Positions 21,689 to 33,565 of a stretch of DNA of 64,000 bases are shown here, piece after piece. Each line of letters starts with the position of its first letter. Within the stretch, counting starts at the first letter, position 1. This DNA comes from Thuidium tamariscinum (lineage: Eukaryota > Streptophyta > Bryopsida > Hypnales > Thuidiaceae). Under the pieces are notes generated by a model that saw only the letters and a program-made list of their open reading frames with translations, did no database searches and was not told the origin of the DNA. Where the stretch lies: NCBI GenBank assembly GCA_947034885.2, contig OX344757.2, positions 4,278,001 to 4,342,000 of the forward strand, in the 5' to 3' direction. The position numbers were made by a program, and so were the translations under genes.

Positions 21689-22740
21689 AACGCACTTATT
21701 GACCTAACGACCGCGCCTAAAATCCACGAGAACCCCTGCAAACCCCGTGCAGGAAGTAAACTCCTGAGTCAATCAAAACCTCGCACCACACTTTCAACAC
21801 CGCAGAATACGCTTACAGCACATAGAAAGCCCCTGAAACAAGCACTGACAGCTACAAAATTCGTGATTGCACACAATTATCCCCTGCAAGCTCAACAAAT
21901 TGCAAAATTGCAAATCCCAAACCGCAAAACATCAAATAACTTAATCATTATCTCTCGCGTCCAGGCAGAGTACGCATCCACCTTGAAAGCACCTCGAACA
22001 GTCACCTACAACTACATACCACGCGATTGCAAGCAACATCACCTGCACGCTCAACAATACTCAAAATCGCGAATCCTAGGCCGCGAAAATTCAAACAGCG
22101 AAATTACTCCCCCACCCCGTCCACCTACAGCACATTGACAGCACATTGAACAAGCACCTACAGCTCCTAAGCAATCGATTACACGCAGCACGCCCTGCAC
22201 GCGCGCTCAACAAACATTCAAAATCGCAAATCCGGCCTAAACCGCGAAACGGTTGCACGCGGCATTTCCCTGCGCTCTCGCTCAACAAACATTCAAAATG
22301 ACTGAACCCACTTAATGACATCGCATTCTTTGCTCTGGAAACACTGCCAAAGTGAATCGCAGCATAAAACGAGAGAATCGCAGCACCTGTCGATCACAGC
22401 AACTCCAGCAGCTCGTCGATGAAGCTCCTCCGCTCCGAGACTGATTGATGTCGCAAAATTGACCTTGTTTTCAATTCCTTCTGGGTACGTACGTGCGGCA
22501 ATCGAATCTCCCAGAAAATGAACTGCGTGAGAGGCTTCGCAGCGTCTCTGTGCTTTGTTGTACGTGTTGCGCTGGCTGTTGCTGCTGCCGGAGTGGGGAT
22601 TGTCGGAGAAGGGCCGGGAGAGAGGCGAGAGAGGCGGCGACGGAATGGAAAATGGCGGGTGTACCTGATTTCGCAGGCTTCGCCTTCACGGGTTCATGCC
22701 GCTGTGACTCTGCTGAGCGTTACGGGTGACTAGGACTCCC
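21689..22740 (-). promoter_or_regulatory. ALS3 upstream island (leader and promoter region)
   Basis: A GC-richer block upstream of ALS3 ends sharply at about 22740, where AT-rich sequence begins. It holds degenerate tandem repeats (21880-22310) and a CpG-rich end (22430-22735). The small open frames here overlap on both strands and look like composition artefacts. No TATA box is obvious. Promoter role is inferred from position. Confidence 0.4.
21880..22310. repeat. Degenerate tandem repeats upstream of ALS3
   Basis: The motif CCCTGCA(A/C)GCTCAACAA followed by TTCAAAATCGCAAATCC and CCGCGAAA occurs at about 21881, 22040, 22190 and 22268. A second motif, ACAGCACATTGA with AACAAGCAC, occurs between copies. 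Confidence 0.65.
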
Positions 22741-23742
22741 GCCCCCCAAGTTGGTCCACCTGGACGTGCACGTGGTCCATTTTGAATGAAACTGATCGAG
22801 TGACCACTAACACAGAGGTACATTTTGCTTTCTTCACTTCAATGTACTGATAGTGTACATTTCAGGAAGTAGCAGGGATTTTCGTTTGAGCAAATTTTTG
22901 TTGAAAGGTGATCACTTTTTTTTTTTTTTTAGAATGTTTGGCAAAATATTATTAGTTTTCAATAGATGAAATCACAAATTTGTTACCTCAGCTTGGAACA
23001 ATATTGCTCTATTTTGGATGAAATGTGCATCATTTTAGACAAATAAATGGAATACCATCCATTGATTGCAAGTTTCATTCATTTTCATGAATGTAAATAA
23101 CTTCTTTCTTTTATTGATTATCGTATTTTGCATTGCCTAAAATAAATGAAAAAAATTCCTAGGAAGTCGCTACAAATAGTGTCTTGTGTGTTTCAACTTC
23201 CTAAATTCTTAACTATTTTCATGAAGGCACAAAAAGTATGAGATGATTGGAATTCGATGTCAATTTCATTTCTCTTCTTGCAAAAATTTACTAAAATTGT
23301 TTTAAAGAATTTAGCTTCCCCCAATTGTAATCAACTCTCAAAAAGGTTGCTTAAAGAGTATACAACTTTAAGATAAGGTCCACAAAACACTTTAGCTCTG
23401 AAAGCATCTTCTACTATGTACAAATATACTTTATGCTTTCTCATTGTACTAATAGCATACATTTATGGAGTTGAATACTTTTAGTAACTATGGTATTTCA
23501 ATCCCAAAAATTCATAATTAACTCCAAGAAGTTCCAAAAAACATGCAACAACTTGTATTGAATACCAATTCCATTTTTTTTCATCATGAAGGAAATTTAT
23601 TAAAAAAGAATTCAAGAAGTCTTATCTTCCCAAATTAATCTTCGACTTTAAAATGTACACTTCGTAGACCTCCTATTTTGGCCCTTTTTTCTTGTTTCTA
23701 ACAATAGTTGTAGATATTTATAGTATATTTGCAAGCATATAT
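22741..23742. other. AT-rich desert
   Basis: Low-complexity AT-rich DNA. No gene, RNA or clear repeat structure seen. Confidence 0.4.
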
Positions 23743-24032
23743 TATTAGATGAGATTTAAGGCCTCCTAAGAGGCTACAAGTTCCCAAATTGTAGAAATGC
23801 ACAAACTACTGCAAGAAATCAAAATGCAAGAAATCAAAAATGCAAGAATCTAATGTGGTCACACTTGTACTACATCATTAAATTTTTATTTATTTATTTA
23901 CTTTTGCATTTCAAGAACCAATTTTATTTTTATTTTTTATAATTTTTGGTTTGATAGCAACCAATAGTATTAGGAACAATTTTAGGAATAGACCTAAAAC
24001 ATCCCTTTGAAGGCTTCAAATCTCATCTAATG
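23743..24032. mobile_element. Small inverted-repeat element (candidate MITE)
   Basis: ATTAGATGAGATTTAAGGCC TCC near 23743 is inverted as GAAGGCTTCAAATCTCATCT AATG at about 24009-24032. The ends resemble those of the 15741-16173 element. Non-coding. Confidence 0.4.
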
Positions 24033-24061
24033 TTCTTTATTAACTACACTAAATAGAGATA

Positions 24062-24430
24062 TTGACCCCTTAAGTTCCAAACATCATTTTTTGGCAACAT
24101 AGGGATTTTGAGTAGCTCACTATAGATGGAGTTTTCTTTTTTCTTTAAAATTTTGACTCAACATATGCCCAAGTAGTAGCTTTAAGGCCCAACAATTTTC
24201 ATAACTTTTACATGGTTAAAAAGTTATTGCATGATATGTCATTTTCATCATTCAATGGGCAGTCCACATAGCTCATGAAACTTCTTCAAAAATCATTTTT
24301 TTAAGAAATTAAAATTTGAAATTGATTCTCTAGATTTATGTATATGTCAAAAGCTATGAATCATTCCATTTTGATTAATGAGATGAAAGTTATGAGGAGT
24401 TTTAGTTTATAGGTAGGTATGGTTTTCATA
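24062..24430. mobile_element. Eroded, truncated copy of the TTAA-flanked element
   Basis: TTGACCCCTTAAGTTCC followed by TTTGGCAACATAGGGATTTT matches the start of the 35522-36446 element in the same orientation, and similarity continues to about 24420 through the CCAACAATTTTCATAACTTT and GATGAAAGTTATGAGGAGTT blocks. The other end is not recognisable. Confidence 0.45.
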
Positions 24431-25978
24431 GTCTTAGCCACATCAACAGTCTAACATGCCACTATACCTAGAGCTCCCATAGTTTGAGAACTTATAGTCT
24501 AGTAATGCCTCTAAATCTCCCCTAATGATAAGTCTCAGTACACTAAAATGCACTTCCAAAAAAATTTATTTCACATAAAAAGTTATCAAACTCATTGCAA
24601 AATCTACCTTGCAATGGTTTAAATGTAAATTTTTTTATAGGAAGATATTGCAAATAGTTCCAAATCAAAGTTACATGTTGAAATTTTCAATGGTGAAAAT
24701 CACAAAAAAACTTCACTCTTTCCATTGGACCATTTTCAAAGCAAATAGATTTATAGTACAATTTCTTAGATCCGAAACAAAGTGAAATTGATAAATTTGC
24801 TCAAGTTGAGAAATGAAGTAAAATTCACATCCTTTATTCTTCTACTAATGATACATATATGCCTTTGAAAACCTCTCAAAAATTGAATGTTTATATTTTT
24901 TGGTGAAAGATGAAAGTTTTTAGGAATTAACCTTAAAAAACGCCCCAATTTTTTTTTTAAATTATCAAAGGAGTTTAAATGACCATAGAGAAATGAGCTT
25001 GAAATTTCATATCCACTGTACATAATTGATTGGGTAGTTAGGAATTAAGGACTTTTTGCACCTCAATTGTTGCTAAAATGTGCTTGGTAAGTTAGTATAT
25101 ATTTTTTATCTATAGTTTTATTTTTTTTCTACAGTTGAATAACATTAACAATGCCTTTAATCCCATTTAATGAATGTGAGAATGAATGCTTCTAAATTTG
25201 GTTTTTCAATTGAAAGCATATGTAACATGTAAGATGGCCCTTGAGATGAGCTTGTCTTGAAAGCATTCAAATAAGTTTCTTATTTCCAATGGTGACCTTT
25301 AGAATGGAACTAATTTTAGACAATATTTTAAATCTTATTCATGAATATCTATATTTTTGTATTGTTGAATATAGGGTGTTTTGGATGACTGTGAAAAGAT
25401 ACAATCAAACCATAGAATACAAGCCATAAAGGAATCTATAGCCAAAGCCATGGAATGAAAGCCACAACGAAAAAAATAGTAGAAAGTGAAGTTGTGAGTG
25501 TTGCATCAAATAATTTGTCTGGCCTTTTATATACTACAAAACTTTTAGTAACATTTTTAGCATATTCATTCATATATTATTGGTCTATTTTATAAATATA
25601 TCAATAAAAAAATTGATGAAGAATTCTTGAGGTGCATATTTATTCAAAATTCAATTTTTTTTGCTTCTACTACTATGATAAAAAAAATTCTACTACCGAA
25701 TAAGAAAAAAACTTATATACAATAGTAAGAATGTTTAGTAAGGAATTTTTTTTCTAATTGCAAAGTGTTTTTTTTGGTTTTTTTCTACTTTATGAAATTA
25801 AATTTTTAAAATTTTTCTTAAATGTTTGATTTACTTGTTTTATCTTTAGTATCTTAAACCTTCATAACTTTCATCTTATTGAATAGAAAGATGAAATATA
25901 TGAACTAATGAACAAAATAGATCAAATTTTTTGAAAAGAATTATCTTTCTCTACAATTAGGATTTTTCTAAGGTTTTG
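24431..25978. other. AT-rich desert
   Basis: No supported gene or clear element. An 85-codon open frame on the - strand (24766-25023) is lysine- and phenylalanine-rich, as expected from AT-rich DNA. Confidence 0.4.
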
Positions 25979-26800
25979 GGTTTTAAGGGCAAAACACCCA
26001 TTCCTACACCTGTTCCTTGCAGTGGATTGTAGATTCACCCAAATGTGTCACTAGACTTCCCTTAATGTGTTCGCCACATGTATGATTGTAATTTGTTGAC
26101 ACAACTGAAGGACACATAGGAAAATTTGGTTGGCTGAGTGTTGATTTTCGTTGGGTTTAGTTTTTGGGGCATCTATAGGACGGTTTTACAGGTCTAGGGA
26201 GCCAACACTTTGAAAATTTGTAGAAATTACATATTGTATCCAAAAAATCTAATTTTTTTTATTGAATATTCATGATTTTCACTCGCTAGTACTAGAAAAA
26301 TATCATTTTTAGAAAACGTTGCCTCCAATTATGCTGAATTCTTTATTTGGACGGTTTTGGGTGTTTCCATTGTAGTTGTAGGGGTTTGGAAGGTTTTTAT
26401 TTTATTAAGGGAGAAACACCCATTTCCGTCCCTATACCTATTATTGAACCCTAGAGTATCACTAAATCTGTCAATAAGCATTCATTAAAGCGTCCGACAA
26501 ATGTTTAATTCAATTTGTTGACGCACTTGTAAGACACATGTACAGTTTTCATTCATTGACAGCTGATTTCAGCAAGTGTTTAGTTAAAGGTACACCTATA
26601 GGATGGTTCCAGTGGTCTAGGGAGCCAACACTTTGGAAATTTATAGAAATTACATATTGATTCCGAAAAATTAAATTTTTTTTTGAATATTCATGATTTT
26701 CACTCGCTAATACTGGAAAAATATCAGTTTTAGAAAACTCTGCCACCAACTATGCTGAATTCCTTATTTGGACGGTTTTGGGTGTTTTGCCCTTACATCA
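25979..26800. mobile_element. Tandem pair of about 390 bp inverted-end elements
   Basis: Unit 1 (25979-26370) and unit 2 (26402-26800) are head-to-tail copies; both contain GGTCTAGGGAGCCAACACTT T, AATATTCATGATTTTCACTC GCTA and TTTATTTGGACGGTTTTGGG TGTTT. The outermost ends are inverted: TAAGGGCAAAACACCCA on the left and TGGGTGTTTTGCCCTTA on the right. The inner ends (GGGTGTTTCC and TTAAGGGAGAAACACCCA) are similar. Non-coding. Confidence 0.7.
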
Positions 26801-26929
26801 TTTTGTTCAATAGTTGAACATTTTTTGGATCTATCTCTTCCTTCATCTTTTTTTTGCTTTTAGTTTTACTTTGCAAGCACTCTATACCCGGGTAACATTG
26901 ATACCCGCACCCAACAGTGGTTATTACCA

Positions 26930-27062
26930 CCAGGTTCTAAACGGGGGTTAAGATTTGATTTTGAATCAAATCAATAATACGGACTAAGCTGACCGTTTTG
27001 GGGATCTGGGCACCAGTGAGGTTCTAAAAGGGGGTTGAGATTTGATTTTGAATCAAACAGTT
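26930..27062. repeat. Short direct duplication
   Basis: GGTTCTAAACGGGGGTTAAG ATTTGATTTTGAATCAAA at about 26932 recurs as GGTTCTAAAAGGGGGTTGAG with the same tail at about 27020, about 88 bp apart, at the edge of the GC-rich island preceding the next gene. Confidence 0.85.
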
Positions 27063-27560
27063 TAGGAAAGGCCACGAGAGCTGTCGGCCACGCGACCCAG
27101 GAAAGTTTGGTGCCATCCACATGCCACGATACCCGAGATTTCGCACTCGCAGTGACGCCACCCTCGCGTCGCCCGGGACGGAAAATACCCTCAAACCCCA
27201 CAAAAACGCACAAAAACACAAAAAAACCGCACGAGAGACGCACCAGTTGCTCTCCCGACGAAGTTCAGCAACTCGCTGCGCCGCGCCGGCAGCAGCAAGC
27301 GTTGTTCTCTTCTAATTTCTTCGTGGAACAATTTCTGCGAAGAACGAAAAATTCGTTTCTCTCGTGCGCGGCTGACACTAGCTGGCATTTCCTAATCGGT
27401 CTCGAATCGATTTCCTAATCGGTCCTCACATGTCCCACACGAAGACGCTCATCTAACTACGGAATTCATGAGGGCAAGCTCACGCCCGCCGATCGTTTCT
27501 CCCTACCGCCATGGAATTGTTTGTAAATTTGGACAAATTTCGCAGCGTTGCAGCAGCGCC

Positions 27561-29545
27561 ATGGTTGGGGCGATGATGATGCAGCAGCAGCGGGGCGCCT
27601 GCATGGCTGGTGTTGGTGTTGGTGGAGTTTTGGACGCTGTAGCAAGCTCGCGAGTGCGCTTGCTAACTGTCGGTAAAGGTTTTGGGTGGTGGGTTTTGGT
27701 GGGTTGTGCTTGGATTGCGATTTATGTGTGTGTTTGGCTTTATTTTAAAGTTGGGTATTAGAAATGTACAGTACAAAGCATCGGGGGAAGTTCTCAGGTG
27801 TCTCTGGGGATACTTATATGGGACGTCGCCATTGCTTCATGTTCTTTTTGTGATCCTTTGTGTGGTACGATCGGTATTCATAACATTCTTGAACATGCAT
27901 TCGAGGCAGGGGGCCATTTGCTTTCCATGAATCAAAGGCTGCTTTCACTGTAACAAGAAACTAAAGCTCATTTAGGAGGACCCCTGCTTTTCCATTTGAG
28001 AATGGTATGTTTCGCCCTTGACCTCGCCCAAGGGATTTGCAGCATTTTCTTGGATAGCGGGAAATCAGCGAGAAAGTGAAGTCGCAGGGAATTTCAAAGT
28101 CTTTGGGGCACCGGACTACACAGGGATTAATTACAGGGAACATGCATGCTTGTGTAAGTTGAACACAGGAGTTTTTGGGTTCAGCCCCCATGGTTGGTTT
28201 GTGTGTGCAGTGAAATCTGACAAGAGGAGCGAGCCGTTTGATCAATTGAAGCTCAAGCTAGCTCGCCGTGAAGCATCAGTCTTACACAGTCAAGAAACCA
28301 TGAATTGTGATCGGTTGTGTGTCGTCTCGGCAGTAGCGTCGCAAGCGTTGCAGGACAAAGCTGCGCTCCTGTTCGCTCGCATTTGCGTCAATCCCAAGGT
28401 AATAATTACCGACTGTGGACACATTTCTTCTTCCATTTTTCTGCCTTCAAATCTCATCGACCTCAATGTCACAACGTTACAACGCTCAATGTTACACTCA
28501 TTGTGCTTCGATCACGGCAATTCAAACAAGATAGCTCCCCATCCTGATTCCCAAGATCTTCGAAGACCATCGCTTGATTAGAATTTTGCTCTCCGTAAGA
28601 GTGACAAGTTTTGTTGGTAGATGTGTTGAGGTGTAGACTTTCAAAATCAATGTGTTCATGCCCTGCGCACTGAATTAGGTATGTGTCTCAATTAGGTACC
28701 TCTACCTAGACCTGAAACACATGTTGAAGAGTCTGATTTGCACTGTTGAGTATAAATTTGTCCTTCTTACATCACTTACGTGATCCCGAGAATGTCACAA
28801 TGTTTCGGTGCTTTCTCCGGAGGTTGCAGAATTCATGCTTTCCTATTTCCTCTTCCTATCTTCTGCCTTAAAATCTCATGTACTATAAAATCTCATTGCG
28901 AAATGTTATTCTGTGTTGAGCTAAAAATTATTTTCTCGCAATGTTAAACGAGATGTCAATAGATAAAGTGTTTACATAACACAAATCCAAGTTCACTTGT
29001 ATGAGCAATGGAACATCCAATGTACTGTATGATTAATGGAGCCTCTACTTTACCCTCAATGTCACAATGTTACAACGCTCAATGTTGCACCTATTGTGCT
29101 TCGAACACTGAAATCAGTTCCTCATCCCGTTTCCCAATATCTTCGACGATCATCTTTTGAGAAGAAATTTTGAACTTGTGTGATCCCGTGAGTGTTGTGT
29201 TAGGTCCTTTCTCCCGAGGCTGCAGAATTCATGCTCACCGTCTCGGCCTCCCACACCACACTCTCTCCATCCGAGTCCGAATCGGCCTCCCAAGCCGACC
29301 TCGTTCTGCGCGGCGTGCATCCGACTTCGTTCCAGCCGGTGTTGCTGGTGTGCACCACGACCATGTTCGCCACCCCCGCTGCGCAGTCGGACGTGGAGAA
29401 AGCGAAGCGGCGAGGGGAGTTGTGGCAGAGGGCTGTCGGCGCTGCTTTCTTGGTGGTGCCCGTGGTTGCTGGCTATGCAGTTTCTACTGAGGTTGGCGAG
29501 TTTTCCAAAGACATGGGCGTTGTATGTTGTGATATAAGTAAGTGA
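27561..29545 (+). CDS. Predicted three-exon gene, unknown function
   Basis: Model: exons 27561-27672, 28211-28398 and 29219-29545. Donors are GTCG/GTAAAG and CAAG/GTAATA; acceptors are GTGTGCAG/TG and TTTCTCCCGAG/GCT; phases agree and give 208 residues (a further in-frame ATG at 27468 would add 31). The N-terminus is short, basic and Ala/Gly/Met-rich, compatible with an organelle targeting peptide. The middle part is charged (VKSDKRSEPFDQLKLKLARR). The third exon contains SDVEKAKRRGELWQRAVGAA FLVVPVVAGYAV, one amphipathic helix followed by a likely membrane segment. A GC-rich island of about 500 bp lies upstream. The second intron contains a diverged duplicate of the third exon's 5' border. 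I do not recognise the family; the third exon alone (start 29231, 104 residues) is the main alternative. Confidence 0.4.
28463..29231. repeat. Tandem duplication inside intron 2 of the unknown gene
   Basis: CTCAATGTCACAACGTTACA ACGCTCAATG through ATCTTCGAAGACCATCG (28463-28573) recurs at about 29052-29155. GTGATCCCGAGAATGTCACA followed by GGTTGCAGAATTCATGCT (about 28780-28840) recurs at 29180-29235 as the border of the third exon. The two sets are not equally spaced, so there was more than one event or later indels. Confidence 0.75.
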
Positions 29546-30095
29546 CAGAATGATCACCTTCTTTTTTTAATTGTTTGGTGGAGGAGTAGGAGTCTTGTAG
29601 AGCACATCGTAATGTTCGAAGGGGGGCTATAAATCTTAACGCCTTCTTGGTGAGTTTTCAATCTTGTCAGGGTCTAAATTGGGATATATATATATCACTG
29701 GAAATTTTGTTTTTAGTTGATGGATGGATATTCAGTCTTTACAGTTATGAGCATTGTATGTTGCAGTACAAGTGAAATTGTGGTCTTCTTTTTTGGTTTG
29801 GTAGAGGACCAGGAGTCTCGTAGTGTTCGTAGAGGGTGCTATAAATCTTAACGCCTGCTTGGTGAGTTTTTCAATCTTGTCTGGGTGTAAATTGGGATGA
29901 ATGACTCTGGATTTTTTTTGCTTTTTGGTGACCGGATGGATGTACCATTCTAGACGGTCATGGAGGTGTAAATTGGGGTTCATAACTCACTGAACTTCGA
30001 TTTTGATTGTCTTTTTTGTGGTTGAATGATTGTGAGTTTTTCATAGTTATGGGCGTTGTATGTTGTGATTACGTAAGGTAACTTCTTTTCGTTTT
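29514..30095 (+). repeat. Degenerate tandem repeat, about 240 bp unit
   Basis: GGGCGTTGTATGTTGTGATA starts at 29516, GAGCATTGTATGTTGCAGTA at 29748 and GGGCGTTGTATGTTGTGATT at 30051. Between them GCTATAAATCTTAACGCCT and CTTGGTGAGTTTTCAATCTT GTC repeat at about 29627 and 29850. It lies directly after, and partly overlaps, the end of the unknown gene. Confidence 0.75.
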
Positions 30096-32366
30096 GGGGG
30101 TTTAGGGTAAAAGAGCAGGAACCACTTCTGCATTGTACTGAAAATCAAGTAGTTCGTAGTGAGTATTGTAAGCCTTTCTTCCTTCTTGTTACGGTTTGTC
30201 ACAGCACTCCATTGACAGCCACACGCAGTTTAATTGCTGAGTATGTACTTTTTTCCTGGAGGTTGGCGCCATTCCCAAGAACGTGGTCGTTGTGTCTCCC
30301 TGTCCGCCTTCTTGCAAAGGTTTGTTTTCATGCTCCAGACTGGTTCAAAACCCATGCAATTTGCGTCATTCAATGGAGCTTTGCAACATATTAACAATCA
30401 TTAAGAGGGGGGTCGTTTTTTCATGTGTACTTTTCCACTGCACATAGGGTCCACAGTGTAAAAACTTGTCCCCCTAGTTTGTGGTTGGGTTTGGTCTTTT
30501 TCCTACGATCCAATGGCAAAGTCGGCTTGCCTGTGCACATGAAGATCGTATGAGCACTTAGAAAAGTAAACATGTAGAAAAGATCAGCTCCTGATTGATT
30601 ATTCCTTCTTATCACATTTGCATCCAATTTCACAGAGAGTGAATTTTGAGTTCGATTGACAGGGTCTGAACTTGTTTGTGTGCTCGTTAACCGTGTTCAC
30701 AGAAATTCTATTGTACACGCAAAGCAGATAGATATCAAGATATTGTAGCTTGCACTGCTTTTAATTTGGGTACTGGCCATCCAAGTAGGGATTATGGGTA
30801 GCTACGAGACCAGCATTTCTGGACCCCTGCTTGACCCTTCCTCCTTCCTCTGTTATCTCCGCATTTTTCGGGGCACAAATGGAATGATCTTTATTGATTT
30901 AGGGACCAAATGTTCTTCATTGATTTTGGTTTAATTCGGCCTCTTCTGAATTCTACTCCCTCTATCCCACTAAAAGCTTCCTAATTAGGCTGATTTACAG
31001 GCTTTGCAGGAAGAATTGGGGAAGCTTTTAGTGGGACAGAGGCAGTAATTGATTGCAATTCGATACACAAAAGTGGTCCTTAGAACTGCAACAGCGAATC
31101 CTTGGATGGTTCTTTGAGAGTCAGCGTTGAGGGAGGGGCTTGACTGGAGGGAGCTTCTCATTCTAATCTAGTCGGTTTACATGGGCTGTAATTTAGATTG
31201 GCCAAGGACAAATTTTTAGATTGTTATCTTAATTCTTTCAACCTGCACTTTTCTGGAGCAGAGGAAAGAAAAGGTAACTAAGGAATCCCACCTTAAACAG
31301 ACACTTTTTTGGGACCTGTGACAAATAAATTGGGAAAAACATCACACCAAATGAAAGGTGATGCAATTGGTTTGAAAGTCGATGCAATTGGTTTTCATTC
31401 TCCTAGCATACATTATTTGGACCCTACAAATAAACCACAAATTTAGAAAATGTCTGGATCCAAAATTGACCCTACTTTCTATGGTTACAAGTTGTACAAT
31501 TTACATAAGCATATGAAGAGGTTGATTTCAGCATGGGTTTCAATTAGTTGTATTGACCTAACCAAAGCAAGCAATTAAGAGGTAAGTGAATGTTATAAAT
31601 TGCAAACACAACAAGAAAATCAAGTTCTAGTTGGAAGTGAGACACCCCTCCTTTTAGCATTCACTAAATAACAAGCAAGAGCTTTGCTACTAATGTACAT
31701 GAAGCTACATAAATGTACATTTCTAAAGATTGAATATAACTTCATAAAGATACTTGAATCCAAGTCTAGCTCATATGGCAATTTGTCACAAGATTACAAT
31801 ACATAATTGTTCTTCTCATCCTAAGTCATTTACATCAACCAATAAATTGCATGTAGGAATATTTTTGAATGAGTACATTGGTATTCACTCTTGAGACTTT
31901 TGGATCTTGAGCATGATCCACATGGAAACGTTACAACGTAATTAGTCAAAGATTTTCAACCGGAAACCTGCTACCCTCCACACCGAAGAGCTTCTACTTC
32001 TTGAAATAGGTTCCACTTCCTTCGCAAATAAACGTCTCCTCTGTCAGGAGCTGTTGAAGCACGACATGAGCTATTGTTTTGGTGATGAAGGATCTACCAC
32101 AATTGCCGTGACTATGTTAGAAACGAAGACACCGTGCATTTATTGAACACGGTAGCATGTAAGGACAGACTTTTCTGGGAGGATTGAATATCTATCTTGA
32201 ACGAGTCATGTAATAAAATAGAAGAAAACAATTTGAGTTGCATTGTAACGTATGTCAAAGAAAACCGAGTTGGAGAAAGATTTATATTTGTCATTCAAGC
32301 AACTACTGTAGCTGAAAATGGAAGAGAACCTAAACACAATCTGGCAGTTGTCCCACCTCACCTGAA

Positions 32367-33241
32367 TCAAACGTCATCAACCTGGGCTTTGCAGGGAGCT
32401 TTACCTCCATTACACTCATGCAATTCCACATCTGTGAAATTACTGGAACATCAATATAATAGAATATGTAGAATGGAAAATGGTGGCAAGTAGAGAGAAT
32501 ATATAAATTGTAACTAAGTTCACAACTTGAGAAAAGGCAACATCGAGTGTACCGCAAATGAGAGGTTACAATTTCCATCATTCTCATTCCGCTGTGACAC
32601 ACTCTCAGTAGCTTATTGGAACAGACATTCAATATCGGTCATGAGAGGAACATCTATTTTGAGTGACCAACGTAATATGAAAAAAGAAGTTTTCTTCCAA
32701 AAATAGGGTAGAGAATTCTTACTATTCTCCGCACCAGCGGTAGCAGCAGCACGCACAGGGACTGTGAATCAATTAAAGAAAGAAGAAAAGGATGTGAGAT
32801 GCTGGAAAGCTTGAGGTAAAATTAGAGGAGAAACGGACGGGAGTGGAAACATGTAAGAAGAAACTGAAGAAATGTGCATGACTACTTGGGGACACGAGCT
32901 AGCAGAGGGTCAAGTTTCCTTGTGTTTCAGCATGTATTGCCCGTTGAGGGGTTGACATGAAACAAGTTGCAAAGGTTTGATCCATATGATGAGGAAACTA
33001 AGATGATGATCGAACCTGTACGCTTGAAAATCCGTTTTAGAACAAGCTTCGCCGCCAGACCAGCCAGGGCACAAATCAGTTTTAGGATGCACTTCGCTAA
33101 GAGAATGGTGAGAGGCCAAATCTTTGTCCGAATAAACGTCGCCAAGAGAATGCCCAATGTTGTGGATGCCACCCCCATCAGCATCCCGGATCCTGGCGCG
33201 GATGCCGCCCACTTTGCCACTGTCTCCCATATGCCCTCCAT
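32367..33241 (-). CDS. Uncharacterised small membrane protein, copy A
   Basis: Coding exons on the - strand: 33016-33241, 32723-32761 and 32367-32431, 109 residues. Donors are ACAG/GTTCGA and AATA/GTAAGA; acceptors are GATTCACAG/TC and TTTCACAG/AT. The same splice sites, start region and stop (GTTTGA) are found in copy B at 45272-46500. An untranslated first exon is suggested by the donor GCAGAG/GTACCG at 33826/33825, also conserved in B. The protein has two hydrophobic stretches (GVASTTLGILLATFI, and KIWPLTILLAKC running into LICALAGLAAKL), then basic LKRIFKRT, an Ala-rich linker and a short tail ending AQVDDV. No known family is recognised. The scarcity of charge and the repeated amphipathic pattern suggest membrane association. 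Alternative: a conserved non-coding transcript, though frame preservation argues against it. Confidence 0.55.
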
Positions 33242-33501
33242 CCTTTTAAAGTGTTTGATCAGTAACAATTTATATTGGTTTTCATCTGTTTTCAATCTTC
33301 GCAGGTATAGTTACAGAACAAAATATTCAATACAAGACTACTCAATAACAGCATGGAAAAAAAATATTTGTTTATTAAGTACAGAGGACTGAATTATAGA
33401 ATGACAGAAAAGAAATTGCAAAATTGTATGAACAACAATAACCCTTCTCCAGTCCAACTTTGCTAGAGTCTTCAAAATTTGAACAGGGATGGAGGAAATC
33501 A

Positions 33502-33565
33502 TGGCAATATCAGAGAAACCAAGATTTGGCCTCTATCATGGCAATATCAGAGAAACCAAGATTTG
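33502..33565. repeat. Short tandem duplication (copy A only)
   Basis: ATGGCAATATCAGAGAAACC AAGATTTG is repeated 35 bp apart; copy B has one related stretch at about 47007. Confidence 0.9.

Noticed and set aside
22471-22733. Overlapping frames on both strands near 22.5 kb
   Set aside because: GC-rich repeats of GCTGCTG type open several frames at once; no protein-like conservation.
27035-27418. 127-codon frame before the unknown three-exon gene
   Set aside because: Overlaps open frames in other phases and on the other strand; more likely promoter or leader.
32330-32632. 100-codon - strand frame at the end of gene A
   Set aside because: It runs through the conserved acceptor of the last exon; the spliced frame ends with a stop shared with copy B, so the unspliced reading is not used.
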